From Solanum dulcamara (lineage: Eukaryota > Streptophyta > Magnoliopsida > Solanales > Solanaceae): a DNA stretch of 64,000 bases. Location of the stretch: positions 42,897,286-42,961,285 of the forward strand of contig NC_077245.1 of assembly GCF_947179165.1 (NCBI RefSeq). Direction: 5' to 3'. The notes beneath the pieces are model-generated. The model searched no databases, was not told the origin of the DNA, and was given only the letters and a program-made list of their open reading frames with translations. Positions 24,412-35,000 of the stretch are shown piece after piece (within the stretch, counting starts at the first letter, position 1; each line of letters starts with the position of its first letter). The translations under genes were made by a program, and so were the position numbers.

Positions 24412-25770
24412 TGTTGGGATATATCTATTAATCATGGAATATATACTATTAACCATGAATTTAGATATAGTATTTATTACAGAACAATTATTTATTCAAT
24501 TTTAATAAAAGTTTTAATAGATCATATATTCGTTTATGTGTCCATTTACTTATATAGTAGATGATTTAGTGTATAGAGTTTTATCTTATACGCAGAGGAT
24601 TAAATCATCGGTTCTTATAAGTATAACGTTTTTTGTTCACAATCTAAGATGGAAATTGGACAAAGCATTGGTATGATTATAGCACAAGATTATACGTAAT
24701 TTATCTTGATTATGGGAGTGGTATAGTTCCAGCTTCTTGTGCTAGTGCATTTTGTATGTATTGAATGGTACCGAGTAGAGATAGTTATTTTAGATTGACA
24801 GACAAAAATGATATTCTCTAAACTGTTAAATGTACTTATATTTTCAATCCTGATTAACTATTATGATCGGTATATATTAATTATCATTTTGATTTATTAA
24901 AAATTGAGATTCTGAGATGGGTCAATATGCCTAGTAGATTGGATGATAATAATATATATTGATGAAATAATAAATTAGTCGTGGAATCCATGTCTCGATA
25001 TAGAGATTGATGATATGCCTTTTTGAGAAGCTTATAAGTTTTCATTGTGTCAAACCTTGCAAGTGAGTTTATTAATCCGACACAAGAAATAAGTTAAGCA
25101 ATTCTCTAAAGGAAATTAATCATTGAATTGAATTCGTCAGTAATTTAATTTACTGATTAATTTCTGTAATCTTAACATGAGAATTACATAAGTGTTTAAT
25201 GGAGAGTTTCAAAATATAATGGAGGAGTGCAATTACGAATTTCTAGTGGAATAATTTATAATTTATTATGGTAAAAATAATTAAATTTAATTATTTGAAT
25301 TATTTCTATAATAAGGAGCCTCAGTAATTAATTTCATGGTCCCTACAGTGCTCATATTTAACTGAAACATTTTCTAGAAAAAAGGGAGAAAGTAACATGT
25401 TCTTACTCCAAAGAAAAGGCTCGTGTATTTTCTTCTTCTTTTTGAACTAGGAAGAAATGTCTATAAGTAATGGTTCTTCTAATCTAGAAAGAGACGAAAT
25501 TTTCTATACGATACTTTCGCACCCAAGTATTGAGAGAGTTCAGGTGTGAACTTGGGATTACTGTAGAAGACCGCGGACTGCAGTTTAACTTGTGGATTCG
25601 CTTGAAGGTATCTGCTCACGATTCAAAAGGTTCTTATCGAATTAAATTTCAGCAAATTTATGTGTTCTAGCATGATCGTATGTGTTCTAGCATAAACGTA
25701 TGTGTTCTCTATTATTCATGTACGCAGTAAGATTCTGGTATGCTTCTGCTATGCATATAGTTTTCCAACA
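24412..25770 (+). mobile_element. Element E 3' LTR, probably Ty1/copia
   Basis: 1359 bp with short inverted termini TGTTGG...CCAACA, preceded by a purine tract. No primer site follows, so it is a 3' or solo LTR rather than a 5' LTR. A short direct repeat (TATGTGTTCTAGCAT and TATGTGTTCTAGCATA) lies at 25660-25695. Its end is 57 bp upstream of the TATA box of the Pin2-like gene. Confidence 0.65.
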
Positions 25771-25827
25771 ATTTGAGCATAGAATAATCAAATTAAGAGA
25801 GTATTGACACTTATTGCCATTCATTTC

Positions 25828-25836
25828 TATAAATAG
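25828..25836 (+). promoter_or_regulatory. TATA box of the Pin2-like gene
   Basis: TATAAATAG lies 59 nt before the ATG at 25895. Confidence 0.6.
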
Positions 25837-25894
25837 CTAAACAGGATAACACGCTTCTTGCACAAAGTAATTAATTTATAATTCAAGAGAAAAC

Positions 25895-26888
25895 ATGGCT
25901 GTTATAGAATTTGTGTCGTTGCTCTTCTTCTCTTCTCCGGTAAGGCATGTACTTCATTTGGTCTATATAATGCTTTCTCTATAGTGGATAAATTAAAGTT
26001 ATCTTATTATTTGCTATCGTTGTTCTTCTATTTTTCATCATCTGTTTTAATTACTTTATTTAAGTTGAGGATTCTTCAAAAATAACCTCTACAAATTTTT
26101 CAGACCTCATTTGTGGAATATTTACACATGTATGGAACCAGAAACTGGAAAAAAATAATTTGGTCTTTTGTTTCCAGTTTTTTTCTTTATAATCAACCAT
26201 AGGTGATGATAGTTCTAGCAAGGCAATATTAGGAAGCATGACTTGTTTGTTAGGTTGTACTGTATTAGATTAGTTATTTGTATTCCGTGTACTATTATAA
26301 TAGTCTGGTTTGTAAAATACAACCTAAAAGGAAGTCATTTTAATATGAAGTTTCCCTGGTGACAGCAAAAACCCTTACTTCGCTCTTTCCCGCATAACTG
26401 AGAAAGGAACTCCCAGCCTCCGCGCCTATACTCTAACTTAGTAGCTCATTTCAGATAAGCAAGTGATTTCAATCCAAAAAGAAAAAAAACCATTTTGGAA
26501 TTCATCAATATTGAAGTACAAATTTTTTAGGTACTCTAACAGGTAAAACTGATTTTTACGACATATTGAGGGTCATATAGTCTCCTGTTGTTGTTTTTGT
26601 TTAATAATAGTGGATTGTGCAGATTTGGTTAACCGAATCATGGCGTCAAATAGTATACCCTTTTTAATGCATTTTTTTGGTGCATGATAGGAATGATCCT
26701 GATGGGAATTAGCAAGGAGAGGTATGCTGATGCGCAGGCTTGTACACGTGAGTGAAGTAGCCTATATGACTTGCCCATCATCTGACGATGAGAAAATTAG
26801 TCCAGTATGCGTGAACTGTTGCTCAGCCAATGTGGATTGCAAACTCTTTCAAGAGGATAATTCTGTCAAGTGTATTGGAGTATCATAA
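25895..26888 (+). pseudogene. Proteinase inhibitor II (Pin2) type gene, single domain, decayed
   Basis: Exon 1 (25895-25939, donor GTAAGG) and exon 2 (26691-26888, acceptor ATAG, stop TAA) are separated by one intron inside the signal-peptide region, the usual Pin2 layout. Exon 2 gives a hydrophobic segment, then YADAQACTRE, then in a second frame TCPSSDDEKISPVCVNCC and DCKLFQEDNSVKCIG. Seven of the eight cysteines of one Pin2 repeat are in order. Three lesions are visible: exon 1 must shift frame by one base to give a hydrophobic leader (LLLFSG) in phase with exon 2; codon 26753-26755 is TGA where the second Cys is expected; and about 2 nt are missing in a TATAT run at 26762-26769. Pin2 proteins are secreted inhibitors of serine proteases, best known from Solanaceae wound defence. 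AATAAA lies at 26895. Family call is confident; loss of function is likely unless these are sequencing errors. Confidence 0.82.
26238..26339. mobile_element. MITE-like inverted-repeat element in the Pin2 intron
   Basis: TTAGGTTGTA at 26250-26259 faces TACAACCTAA at 26318-26327, a perfect 10-bp inverted repeat. With mismatches the repeat extends outward to ATGACTT and AAGTCAT. The whole is about 100 bp. No transposase and no clear target duplication were seen. Confidence 0.5.
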
Positions 26889-27188
26889 ATTCATAATAAA
26901 ATGTATTATACATCCGATAAATGCCTGAGATTTTATTGGCGCAGATGATTTTTCATGTTAATGGAATTATCCTACTTATATTCTGTTTAATCAATTTTTT
27001 GCACAGCCATAGTAAAATTTGTTTGGTATCAAATATAAATAATTAATCTTATGACATTGAAGTCGCACTATTGATACATATGTGTGGCACTTGAAAGACG
27101 GGGAGGAACGTGTTTTTTCCTCATTATAATGGCTTATCGTATCAGAAACATAAAAGAGAGAGATATTAAGAAATTGTATCCATGCCTA
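26889..27188. other. Intergenic space between convergent genes
   Basis: AT-rich, with the probable polyadenylation signal of the Pin2-like gene at 26895 and the 3' end region of the minus-strand DnaJ-like gene. No further feature seen. Confidence 0.5.
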
Positions 27189-28774
27189 TTATCTTTCACC
27201 ACGTTGTTCTGGAGTCAGTCCTCCTTTTCCACAAACTGGACAACTCTTCAACCCAAACCCTTGGCAATCAAAACACCTGCAAAGTTTATGCATGTTTAAG
27301 TTTTTAAGTTCAACAAAATTTGCAACAATATTTTTCTTTTCCATTTTGGAAAGGAACAATATTTTTTTTTTCCATTTTTGAAAGGAAAAACTTACTTCCA
27401 TCTTTCAAAAATGTTCCCATTCTTCTTATTCTTTCCTGTTCCCTGGAGCAAGACAGAAACAAAGAGAATTAATGAATGATTTAGGCCTTCTTTTAGCTCT
27501 TATAATTAAGACTTGATTTAAGAGTTCTTTTTTTCTTTTGCTGTTGTTTGCCTTTCTTTCTTTCATCATTTTACCAATGTAATGCAAAGGATTTATAACT
27601 ACTAAAAGAAAAAACAAAAACGACACAAATTCATAGTTGAATAACAGAAAATTATTAGTAATTTTAATTAGTGATACATTATAAAAAATCGATAGATTAA
27701 CGACAAAGCACGTAGTTAATTCCAATTTTTTATTTTATTGTAATGTATGATATATTTGGCCAACTTTTCAAAATAAAATTTGTTTATTTTGAAAAGTGTT
27801 TTTGTCAAAAGTATTTTTCTTGAAAAAAAAATACTACTTTTAAAGAATAATAATTTGTATTTGTCTTACCAATTTGAAAATAACTATTGTCAATATTAAA
27901 CAACAATTAGTATTCAAGATGTCATAAGCACTTCTCGAGAAAATTACTTTTCTCAATTTTTGAAAAACACTCAAAAGCATTTTTTAAAATAATAATAATA
28001 ATAATAATAAAAATAAAAATAAAAAGCTTGATCAAACACTTTTAATTTATAAAAATAAGTACTTTTTTTAATTAAAAAAATAATTTTAACTTGCCAGAGG
28101 CTTAGCCAAATCTGTTACTGTTAATTAGATACGAGCACGTACCTTACATCCGGGACACTCTATTGCACCTTGACCTCCACATCCCTCGCACCTATTCACA
28201 ATCTAAAATATTCATAATTAATATAGATAGATCTAAAACATTGAATGACTCCAACAAAAGTATTTTGCAACTAACTATATGAACTCGTCTAGGAACAAAA
28301 TAAAAACTACTAATTTACGCATCCATATATATACTCAAGGTAGACTTTTATAATATATTAACGTACATATATTGAGCCGAGGGTCTCCCGGAAACAGCCG
28401 TTCTACCTTGATAGAAGTAAGGTCTGCGTACACTTTACCCTCCCCAGACCCCACGTTGTGGGATTTCACTGGATTGTTGATGTTGTTGTACATATATTGT
28501 GGTCACCACATATATCTTACCTCTAATCATCAAAATTCAGTGTGCTATTAAAATTAACTATTTAAGTGAACAAGTGATTAGAACTTAAGTGAAGAGAAGA
28601 AAATTAGCGACTCACTGATTTGAGTGAAAAGCCTCCGGACTTTGCAGCGGAAGCTATAAATCTCTGGACACTCAATGGACCATTTCCCTTGTTAAAATTT
28701 ATCGTATTAAATTGTGAAATTTTTGGAGTAATTGATGAATTGGCAAAGCAGCAACATATGTAAAGATTAGCCAT
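27189..28774 (-). CDS. DnaJ-type zinc-finger protein, probably plastid-targeted, four exons
   Basis: Exons on the minus strand: 28774-28616, 28202-28143, 27442-27396 and 27276-27189. The donors are GTGAGT, GTACGT, GTAAGT and all acceptors end in AG. The spliced frame is open for 117 codons from MANLY to GER and a TAA at 27191-27189. Exon 1 (53 residues) is rich in Ser, Asn and Ala with few acidic residues, like a chloroplast transit peptide. The rest is a DnaJ central zinc-finger type: CEGCGGQG, CPGCKGTG (spans exons 2/3), CFDCQGFG (spans exons 3/4) and CPVCGKGG, four CxxC pairs able to hold two zinc ions, ending LTPEQRGER. There is no J domain. Small plant proteins of this kind assist assembly of plastid protein complexes; the exact substrate cannot be told from sequence. 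All splice phases agree, and the split Lys codon between exons 3 and 4 is a strong check. This is the only intact gene in the window. Confidence 0.9.
27754..28111. mobile_element. Possible degenerate MITE in intron 2 of the DnaJ-like gene
   Basis: An AT-rich segment bounded by TTTGGCCAAC (27754) and the facing AGCCAAAT near 28104, with AAAAGTG/CACTTTT words inside. Boundaries are weak. Confidence 0.3.
27987..28012. repeat. (AAT)n microsatellite, about eight units
   Basis: An uninterrupted AAT run in intron 2 of the DnaJ-like gene, followed by AAAAT repeats. Confidence 0.9.
28363..28499 (+). mobile_element. TS-type Solanaceae SINE, 5' truncated, in intron 1
   Basis: GAGCCGAGGGTCTCCCGGAA, GGTCTGCGTACACTTTACCC, TCCCCAGACCCCACGTTGTG and a degenerate TTG tail (TTGTTGATGTTGTTG) form the well-known 3' part of tobacco TS-like SINEs. 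The 12-mer GTACATATATTG flanks it perfectly at 28363-28374 and 28488-28499. The tRNA-like head is absent, so this is a 5'-truncated insertion that nevertheless made its own target duplication. It is antisense to the host gene. Confidence 0.85.
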
Positions 28775-28924
28775 ATTTCCTGGTTCAAAAAGGACACTTT
28801 TTCATTTAATTTTTGTGCTTCTTAAAGTGGGGGTTCCCGGCCACACATGACCAAAGTATCAAAAGTGTTGTGTGGAAATGGATAACGTGCTTACACCATC
28901 CACATATTTTCTAACCTTATTCAT
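28775..28924 (-). promoter_or_regulatory. Upstream region of the DnaJ-like gene
   Basis: About 150 nt between the ATG and the next repeat. AT-rich on the minus strand (ATTAAATG at about 28808), with no convincing TATA box. Confidence 0.35.
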
Positions 28925-28934
28925 GTTCTGTTAA

Positions 28935-29185
28935 ATGGACATTGGGTCTAAGGGTAGCTGGAAACGAACCGGGTCTGGGACCACCGGACTGGCTTTCCCT
29001 GGAATAGGAACAGAGCCAGGTCCACGAACACTGGTTCTGTTGCTGGAACCGGGTCCATGAAGACCAATTTTTTTGTCGGAATCGGGTCCAATAGAACTTT
29101 TCGTTGGTTCCGTCCAGGTCCGATATATAAAGGTGAGGAACTGTGTCGGTAAGATTCGGATTCCGGTTCCATTTTTTTTAATGTT
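28935..29185. repeat. GGTCC/GGAACC-rich subterminal-type repeat
   Basis: At least six degenerate words (GAACCGGGTCTGGGACC, GGAACCGGGTCC, GGAATCGGGTCC, GGTTCCGTCCAGGTCC, ATTCCGGTTCC) within 250 nt, in both orientations. This is the kind of subterminal repeat seen in plant hAT elements. No terminal inverted repeat, transposase or 8-bp duplication was found, so the class is uncertain. Overlapping ORFs (28931-29273) are composition artefacts. Confidence 0.4.
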
Positions 29186-29242
29186 TTTCTTTATATTACA
29201 TTTAAAAAAAATAGTTTTAAAAATGTTTATCAACTTAATAAT

Positions 29243-31497
29243 AGTCACGACCCAAACTAGGACACAGGTGTGACACGACGATTAGAATTTTTGAAGAAAC
29301 TCCAACCAAGCCTCTTAGCATATCATAAGCATACATAAGGTAACAATTAAGCGGAAACTCATAAGAAATCCAAGAACATAACATATAGAGAATGAAGTAA
29401 GACAACATGGATTCCATACACATCCAAAATGCCTTTACATGAACTAATATAGGCGGGGACTAGGACATGTTCCTAGCTCACCCTCAAAGAAAAGTAATGA
29501 CATAATGTGGAATAGTCTCAATGTATCATCATAGTCTAAGAATAGAAAGAGAAGAAAAGATAGACTTAGCTTGCCCTCGATGCATGATCACTCACCACAC
29601 AATCTTCGATAATGCACCAACTAGCCACGAGAATAGGATGGAGCATCCGTTACTACATTGTGATATAATGTAAGCAATGAAGTATGCGCTAGTACGTTTG
29701 AATGTACTAAGTATGTAGGCAACGTAGTTCATAATAAAATCATGTTGTGCAAATGACCATTTCAAATTGCATGATAAAAGAGGTAGTAAAAATCATAAGT
29801 AGACATGAGAAGGGTCAATGCACAATAAATCATAAGAGTATCACGTAAAAGTAAATGCTAGGATTAGTCAATTATATCTTCATAAGGGACCATACATATG
29901 TGGCATATAACTGTAACAGACAATAAGATCATGCAAGCTATAACATGGAATCCCGGTGTCTCCCCATAGATAGACTCTACCCCGCTAAGTGGGTAATCAT
30001 GAACATGTGCTATATGTGGATCCACTAGTTAGGACATATTGATAATAGTTCTATGGTGGCAACGTAGTTAAGGAACTAGAGATTGCTACTAAGGACCCCT
30101 TGGGTGGAGTCCCACCTCAAAGTCCTCTTGGTGTTAAGTCAATATCCCATGGAATACATATCAACATCATAAATCATACTTGTCATAAATCATAGTTCAT
30201 ACTTGTCTTGAAATCATAAACTTATCATGTGGTAAGACAATCAAAAGGTACCAATCTAACTCATAAAACTTGTTAATAAGAATAGCTCATTATCATGCAG
30301 TTTATGTAACATGGGTGTAGGCTTTTCATGTTTTCCATCATTACGAATCTTATTTAATAAGGAGTATCCTAGGGTCTTAAGTCACGTTAAAGATCTTAAG
30401 TAACCCTATCATTAGGTTCTTAAGTCATCCTTTTCAATAAACTTGGTTAAAACATCATTAAAACATTATTCATAACCTTTCATAAGTTATTCATAAATCT
30501 TGATAATTATTCTAACATTCATTGATATCCTTTGAAATTCATGATCATAATTCCTTAAAAACATACTTAAAATATCATATAGCATGAGTCAATCAAAATA
30601 AACTTGAGATCATGCAATGTGATGTGAATTATGCTTAAATAGATCAATAATGATAAGATAAATCATAATTGAGAAGTCCCAATGCAAATTCATGAAAATA
30701 ATATCAACTTGACCCATCATCCATGTCAAGAACCGTAAAGAGTAATATAGAAAATTTATAGTAAACTCTTCAATTCTATGCAATAATCATTAATTCATGT
30801 TGAGACAGGTTAATAATCATAATTTAAATCATAATTCATGTAATTGAAATTGAGATCACTGAACCCATAAAATACAAACTATGAATTGATTGAAAAAATT
30901 GAGAATTGATTGGGCTCCATGGGTGAAAGGGACCCACGGATGAATACCCACATACCTTGGATAAGAAGTTACAAGAAACTTGAAGAAATTTTGAATTTTG
31001 ATGAAGAACTTGAGAGGATTGGATGCTTGGTTTCAATGGAGATTTGAGAGCCTTTGTAGAGAAACCAATTTTTGTAATTGCTGAATTGTGAAAGAATGAG
31101 GAGACTAAGGATTTTTGGATAGTTAATAGTGTGAGATTTAATCCCAAAAATGTCAAGCTTCATTAACTAATAGATAGGAAAAAGTCCAAAGTGTCCCTAC
31201 TTAAAAATTAAAATCGAACGGAAAAACATACCTAGGTCCATGACGCGGAGAGGGTCCATGACAAGTCAATTTTGAGCAAATGAGAATTTTTGCCAGATTT
31301 TGAATAAGGATGAATTTGAACGGTGCTGTACTATCTCCTAGATGCGGAGTGGTTGGGCACTCTTCTAGAAAGTTAAATTTTTTGAATATTTTATTTTTCA
31401 AGATACATGACCTAAAAATCCACCGAGGCCATATTTGCAATATTTTACCTTATTGTATCATACTCCAATCTTCAAACACCCATAATATTACATTACA
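29243..31497 (-). mobile_element. Element B2 3' LTR
   Basis: The outer edge AGTCACGACCCAAAC is the eroded LTR end. The LTR start on minus is TGTAATGTAATATTATGGG at 31497, next to the polypurine tract. Length about 2.25 kb, matching B1 and B3. The word series around 29280-30120 (for example TTAGCATATCATAAGCATAC and CTATGGTGGCA) parallels B3. Confidence 0.8.
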
Positions 31498-31526
31498 TAC
31501 CCCCTGGAAACATTCTTCCTGGAATG
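31498..31526 (-). other. B2 polypurine tract and pre-PPT dyad
   Basis: Minus strand CATTC-CAGGAA-GAATG (31526-31511), a 5-bp stem around AGGA with one C/A mismatch, is followed by the purines CCAGGGGGT and the LTR. Confidence 0.65.
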
Positions 31527-31729
31527 AGGTAGAACTAGATTGAGTAGAGTCGAGTGTATAGCTAACAACCCACCATGAATGCAATAAATGCAATTTAATC
31601 ATCATTTAAAAACAGGGTTCATGAGTATGCATGCATGTAATAAGACATATAGAGGTTGGAATATATGAGTTCGGAGGATTTGAGCATAAATAACTAAATA
31701 CAAGAGGACTTTGATGTAGCACTTTTAAC

Positions 31730-33050
31730 TTCTTGGTCCATCCACAAGACTTTAACGGATTCAATTTCCTTTTTCATAACCATTTTACTTTATGGTCCAA
31801 AATTTTAATCGGAACCTCCTCATAAGTCAAGTTTACTTCAAAACTCACACTATCCAAAAGTAGAATGGCATTGGGATTACCAACATATTTTTTCAACATT
31901 GAGATATGGAATACCGGATGAATTGATGCTAACTCTAATGGAAAATCAAGTTCATAGCCTACCTTACCAATATGCCTTGGATCCTATATAGGCCTACATG
32001 ACAGAGACTAAGCTTCCACTTCTTTCTGAAATACATTACCCCTTTTATGGGCGATATCTTCAAGTAAATCCGATCTTGCACATCGTATTCAAGTTCTCTC
32101 TTTCTAACTTCTGATTAGGATTGTTGATGACTTTGGGCAGTTCTTAATCTCTCTTGAATATGTTTGACCTTTTTCAAGGTCTCAAAAACTAACTCGGGCC
32201 CAGTCAAGGCACCCTCTCCTACTTCAAACCATCTAATAGGTGATCAACACCTTCTTCCATACAAGGCTTTAAATGGTGCCATCTCGATGCTCGAATGGTG
32301 ATTATTATTATATTCAAATTTGACTAAAACTAGGTGATCATCCCAATTTTCTTTGAAAACAAGCACACAAGTCCTCAACATGTCTTTTAATGTTTGGATC
32401 GTTCTCTCGTCTTGTCCATTGGGTTGAGTGTGAAATGCAGTACTTAGCTGAACTTTGGTACCAAGAGACTTTTGAAAGTATTTACAAAAGTGAGAAGTGA
32501 ATTGAGACAACGACCTGAAATGATGGACAATAGGACACCAGTTATATTTACCAATTCCTAAATATACGTCTTTGCATAACTTGGTCACTCTATCCACTAC
32601 TACCCAAATTGAATCATGTTGTTTTCTGGTACGAGGCAAGCCCATAATGAAGTCCATGTTCACATTCTCTCACTTTCAAGTAGCAATTTTATTATCTTGG
32701 GCTATACCTCCCGATCTTTGATGTTCAACTTTCACTTATTGGCAATTTGGACATTCTCTCACAAACTTTGCTATATACGTCTTCATACAATTCCACCAAT
32801 ACACTTCCCTAAAATCTCTATACATTTTGGTGGATCCCAAATGTATAGAATATCGAGAGCCATGGACTTCACTAAATATCATTTCTCTTAGGCCATCAAA
32901 CTTTGGAATACATAACAGACCTTGGTAACGAAGTACTCCATCTCCCCCTTGTGAGAAAACCTCAATCTTTTTATCAACCACCAATTTCTTCAACTCAAAT
33001 AAGATTGGATATATATCTTGCTTTGCCTTTACATCCGCTAACATTGATGA
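31730..33050 (-). pseudogene. Element B2 integrase and pol tail
   Basis: In minus-strand order: HHCC region in 33044-32736 (VHGSRYSIHLGSTKMYRDF, CMKTYIAKFVRECPNCQ); catalytic core and after in 32663-32244 (GLPRTRKQHDSIWVVVD, FTSHFCKYFQKSLGTKV, HTQPNGQDERTIQTLKDML, SSIEMAPFKALYGRRC); and a tail with KKYVGNPNAI near 31890. The segment after IWVVVDRVTKL is corrupted. Gene order and wording match B1. Confidence 0.85.
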
Positions 33051-33660
33051 TTCAGAATTATTTTGATAAGAATACCACCCTCATTAGAGCCAATCTTACC
33101 CCCAAGCCGACTAATCGGCGTATATCTTTAGCCAAATCCTTCTTTTCATCTTCAACATGAGCAATACTATTCATGAATAATAAACTAAGAGCATCGGGAA
33201 CAACATTTGCTTTACCAGGATGGTATAATAAACTCATATCATAATCCTTTAATAGTTCTAGCCACCTTCTTTGCCTAAGGTTCAAGTCCCTTTTGGGTAA
33301 ACACATATTGCAAGCTTTTTTGGTCGGTAAATATATCAACTTGCACCTCATAAAGATAGTGACACTAAATTTTCAAAGCAAAAACAACTAGTTTACTTCA
33401 AGATCATGAGTTGGATAGTTTCGTTCATGCACTGTTAATTTCTCAGGAGGCATATGCTATGACCTTGCCATGTTTCATCAAAACACAATCCAATCCAACT
33501 TATGAGGCATCATAATATACAATAAATCCATCCGAACCATTACACAATATCAAAATAGGAGTCGACATAAGACAATCCTTCAATGTTTGAAACCTTGTTT
33601 CACACTCATCCGACCATTAGAACTTATCTGTCTTTACGGTAAACTTAGTCTAAGGCTATG
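33051..33660 (-). pseudogene. Element B2 RNase H remnant
   Basis: The open piece 33351-33058 holds [34 protein letters not shown] and a spacer to integrase. Further back (33360-33660) degraded RNase H words are seen, such as the DHELEVN-like segment and YYDASXXGLDCVLM-like wording, with stops. Confidence 0.75.
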
Positions 33661-34104
33661 CCATAGATGAAAATCTTCTACAAACTTTATATAATACCCG
33701 GAAAAGCCCAATATGCTACAAATATTCGAAGGAGATAATGGTCTAGGCTAATTCTTCACCGCTTCTATTTTTTTGGATCAACCATGATACCATCACCAGA
33801 AATGATGTGACCAAGAAATGCCATGGACCTCAATCAAAATTCACATTTACTAAACTTGGCAAATAGTTGCTTGTTCCTTAAAGTTTGCAACACAATTCTC
33901 AACTAACTCATATACTCTTCTTCTTTGGGAATATATCAATATATCCTCAATAACGACTTCCACAAACATGTCTAGGTTAGGTTTGAAAACCTGATTCATC
34001 AAGTCTGAAAATAGTAGGAGCATTAGTCAACCCGAATTACATATCGAAAAACTCAAAATGGTCATACCTTATTCAAAATACCGTCTTGGGAATGTCACAC
34101 TTCT
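33661..34104 (-). pseudogene. Element B2 reverse transcriptase, 5' part missing
   Basis: A minus-strand RT fragment with [10 protein letters not shown] and an eroded catalytic motif reading VIEDILIYS, where FIDDILIYS is expected (first Asp now Glu). It is cut at 34104 by the LTR of element C. The rest of B2 (upstream RT, protease, gag, 5' LTR) is not found in this window. Confidence 0.75.
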
Positions 34105-34863
34105 TGTAATGACCTTCAAGGTTATTTTCATACTTTTATATATTTCTACCATTTTACCTCTTTCTGTAGCTTCTTTATAGTTCATATGTGATTTTAGGAT
34201 GGGTGGAATGCTTCCCAAGGTGTTCGGTTGAGTTTTGAGGTGGTTCAGTATTTTTTGAGGCTCAAGGGTTGAAAGAGTTGACTTTAGTCAACATATGGGA
34301 TTCAGGTGTCGTATGAGAGTTGTGATGGTTCCATCAGCTCTAAAAGATCTATTTTAGTCTAGGAGGAATACTGGTCTAGGTTTTGAAATCTTTGTTTTGA
34401 GTTTTTGTGATTTGTCGTTTAAACTCTAAAGTTTTGGCAAAGTTTGTATATGGTCAACATTTTGAGTAAACGCGCTCGGATGAAAATTCTGTCAGTTTGA
34501 TTAGTTCCACGACACCAATTTTGGTCTAGAACAACTTTTGTTTTGGTTGCCTAGATGCTCAAAATGAGGTTTAGGCAGTTTGTGTGAGTTATGTGTTTTC
34601 CTTTGAAAATCTTTGACATTGGTCAACATTTTATACAAACGACTATTCGATGGTAGTGTATATTACGCTTGAGGTCTCTCGAGCTCCATTGGGTAATCCA
34701 TTGATTCTGTTGAGTCTGGAATTCCATTTCCAATTGGGTAGCATATATTGTTTGTATGCATAGGGTTCCTAACAAATTCTGAACACCACGTCGGAGAATT
34801 TTGCAATGCCAAGTTCATTTTGCACCAACAGGGATCTGGTGCAGTCTCTAGAGGAACTCTTGG

Positions 34864-35000
34864 TTGCTAAAGCGAGTGTCAGTAAAGTGTTCAATAGGTC
34901 GCTAAAGAGACCAAGCACCTGGGGCTAGGGGTCGCTAAAGCGATGCCCGCCTCCTTGAGATAGTCACTTAAGCGAACAATGGGGGTTTGCTTAAGTGACA
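34864..35000. repeat. TCGCTAAAGCGA/CGCTTAAGCG palindrome array in the C LTR
   Basis: TTGCTAAAGCGAG, GTCGCTAAAGAGAC, GTCGCTAAAGCGATG, CACTTAAGCGAAC and GCTTAAGTGAC within 140 nt. The corresponding array at 53655-53850 in the 3' LTR has additional copies. Confidence 0.75.

Noticed and set aside
27426..27725. 99-codon minus-strand ORF overlapping exon 3 of the DnaJ-like gene
   Set aside because: Wrong frame for the zinc-finger coding sequence and mostly within intron 2.
28931..29273. Overlapping ORFs in three frames next to the DnaJ-like gene
   Set aside because: GGTCC-rich repeat with open frames in several phases and no conserved residues.
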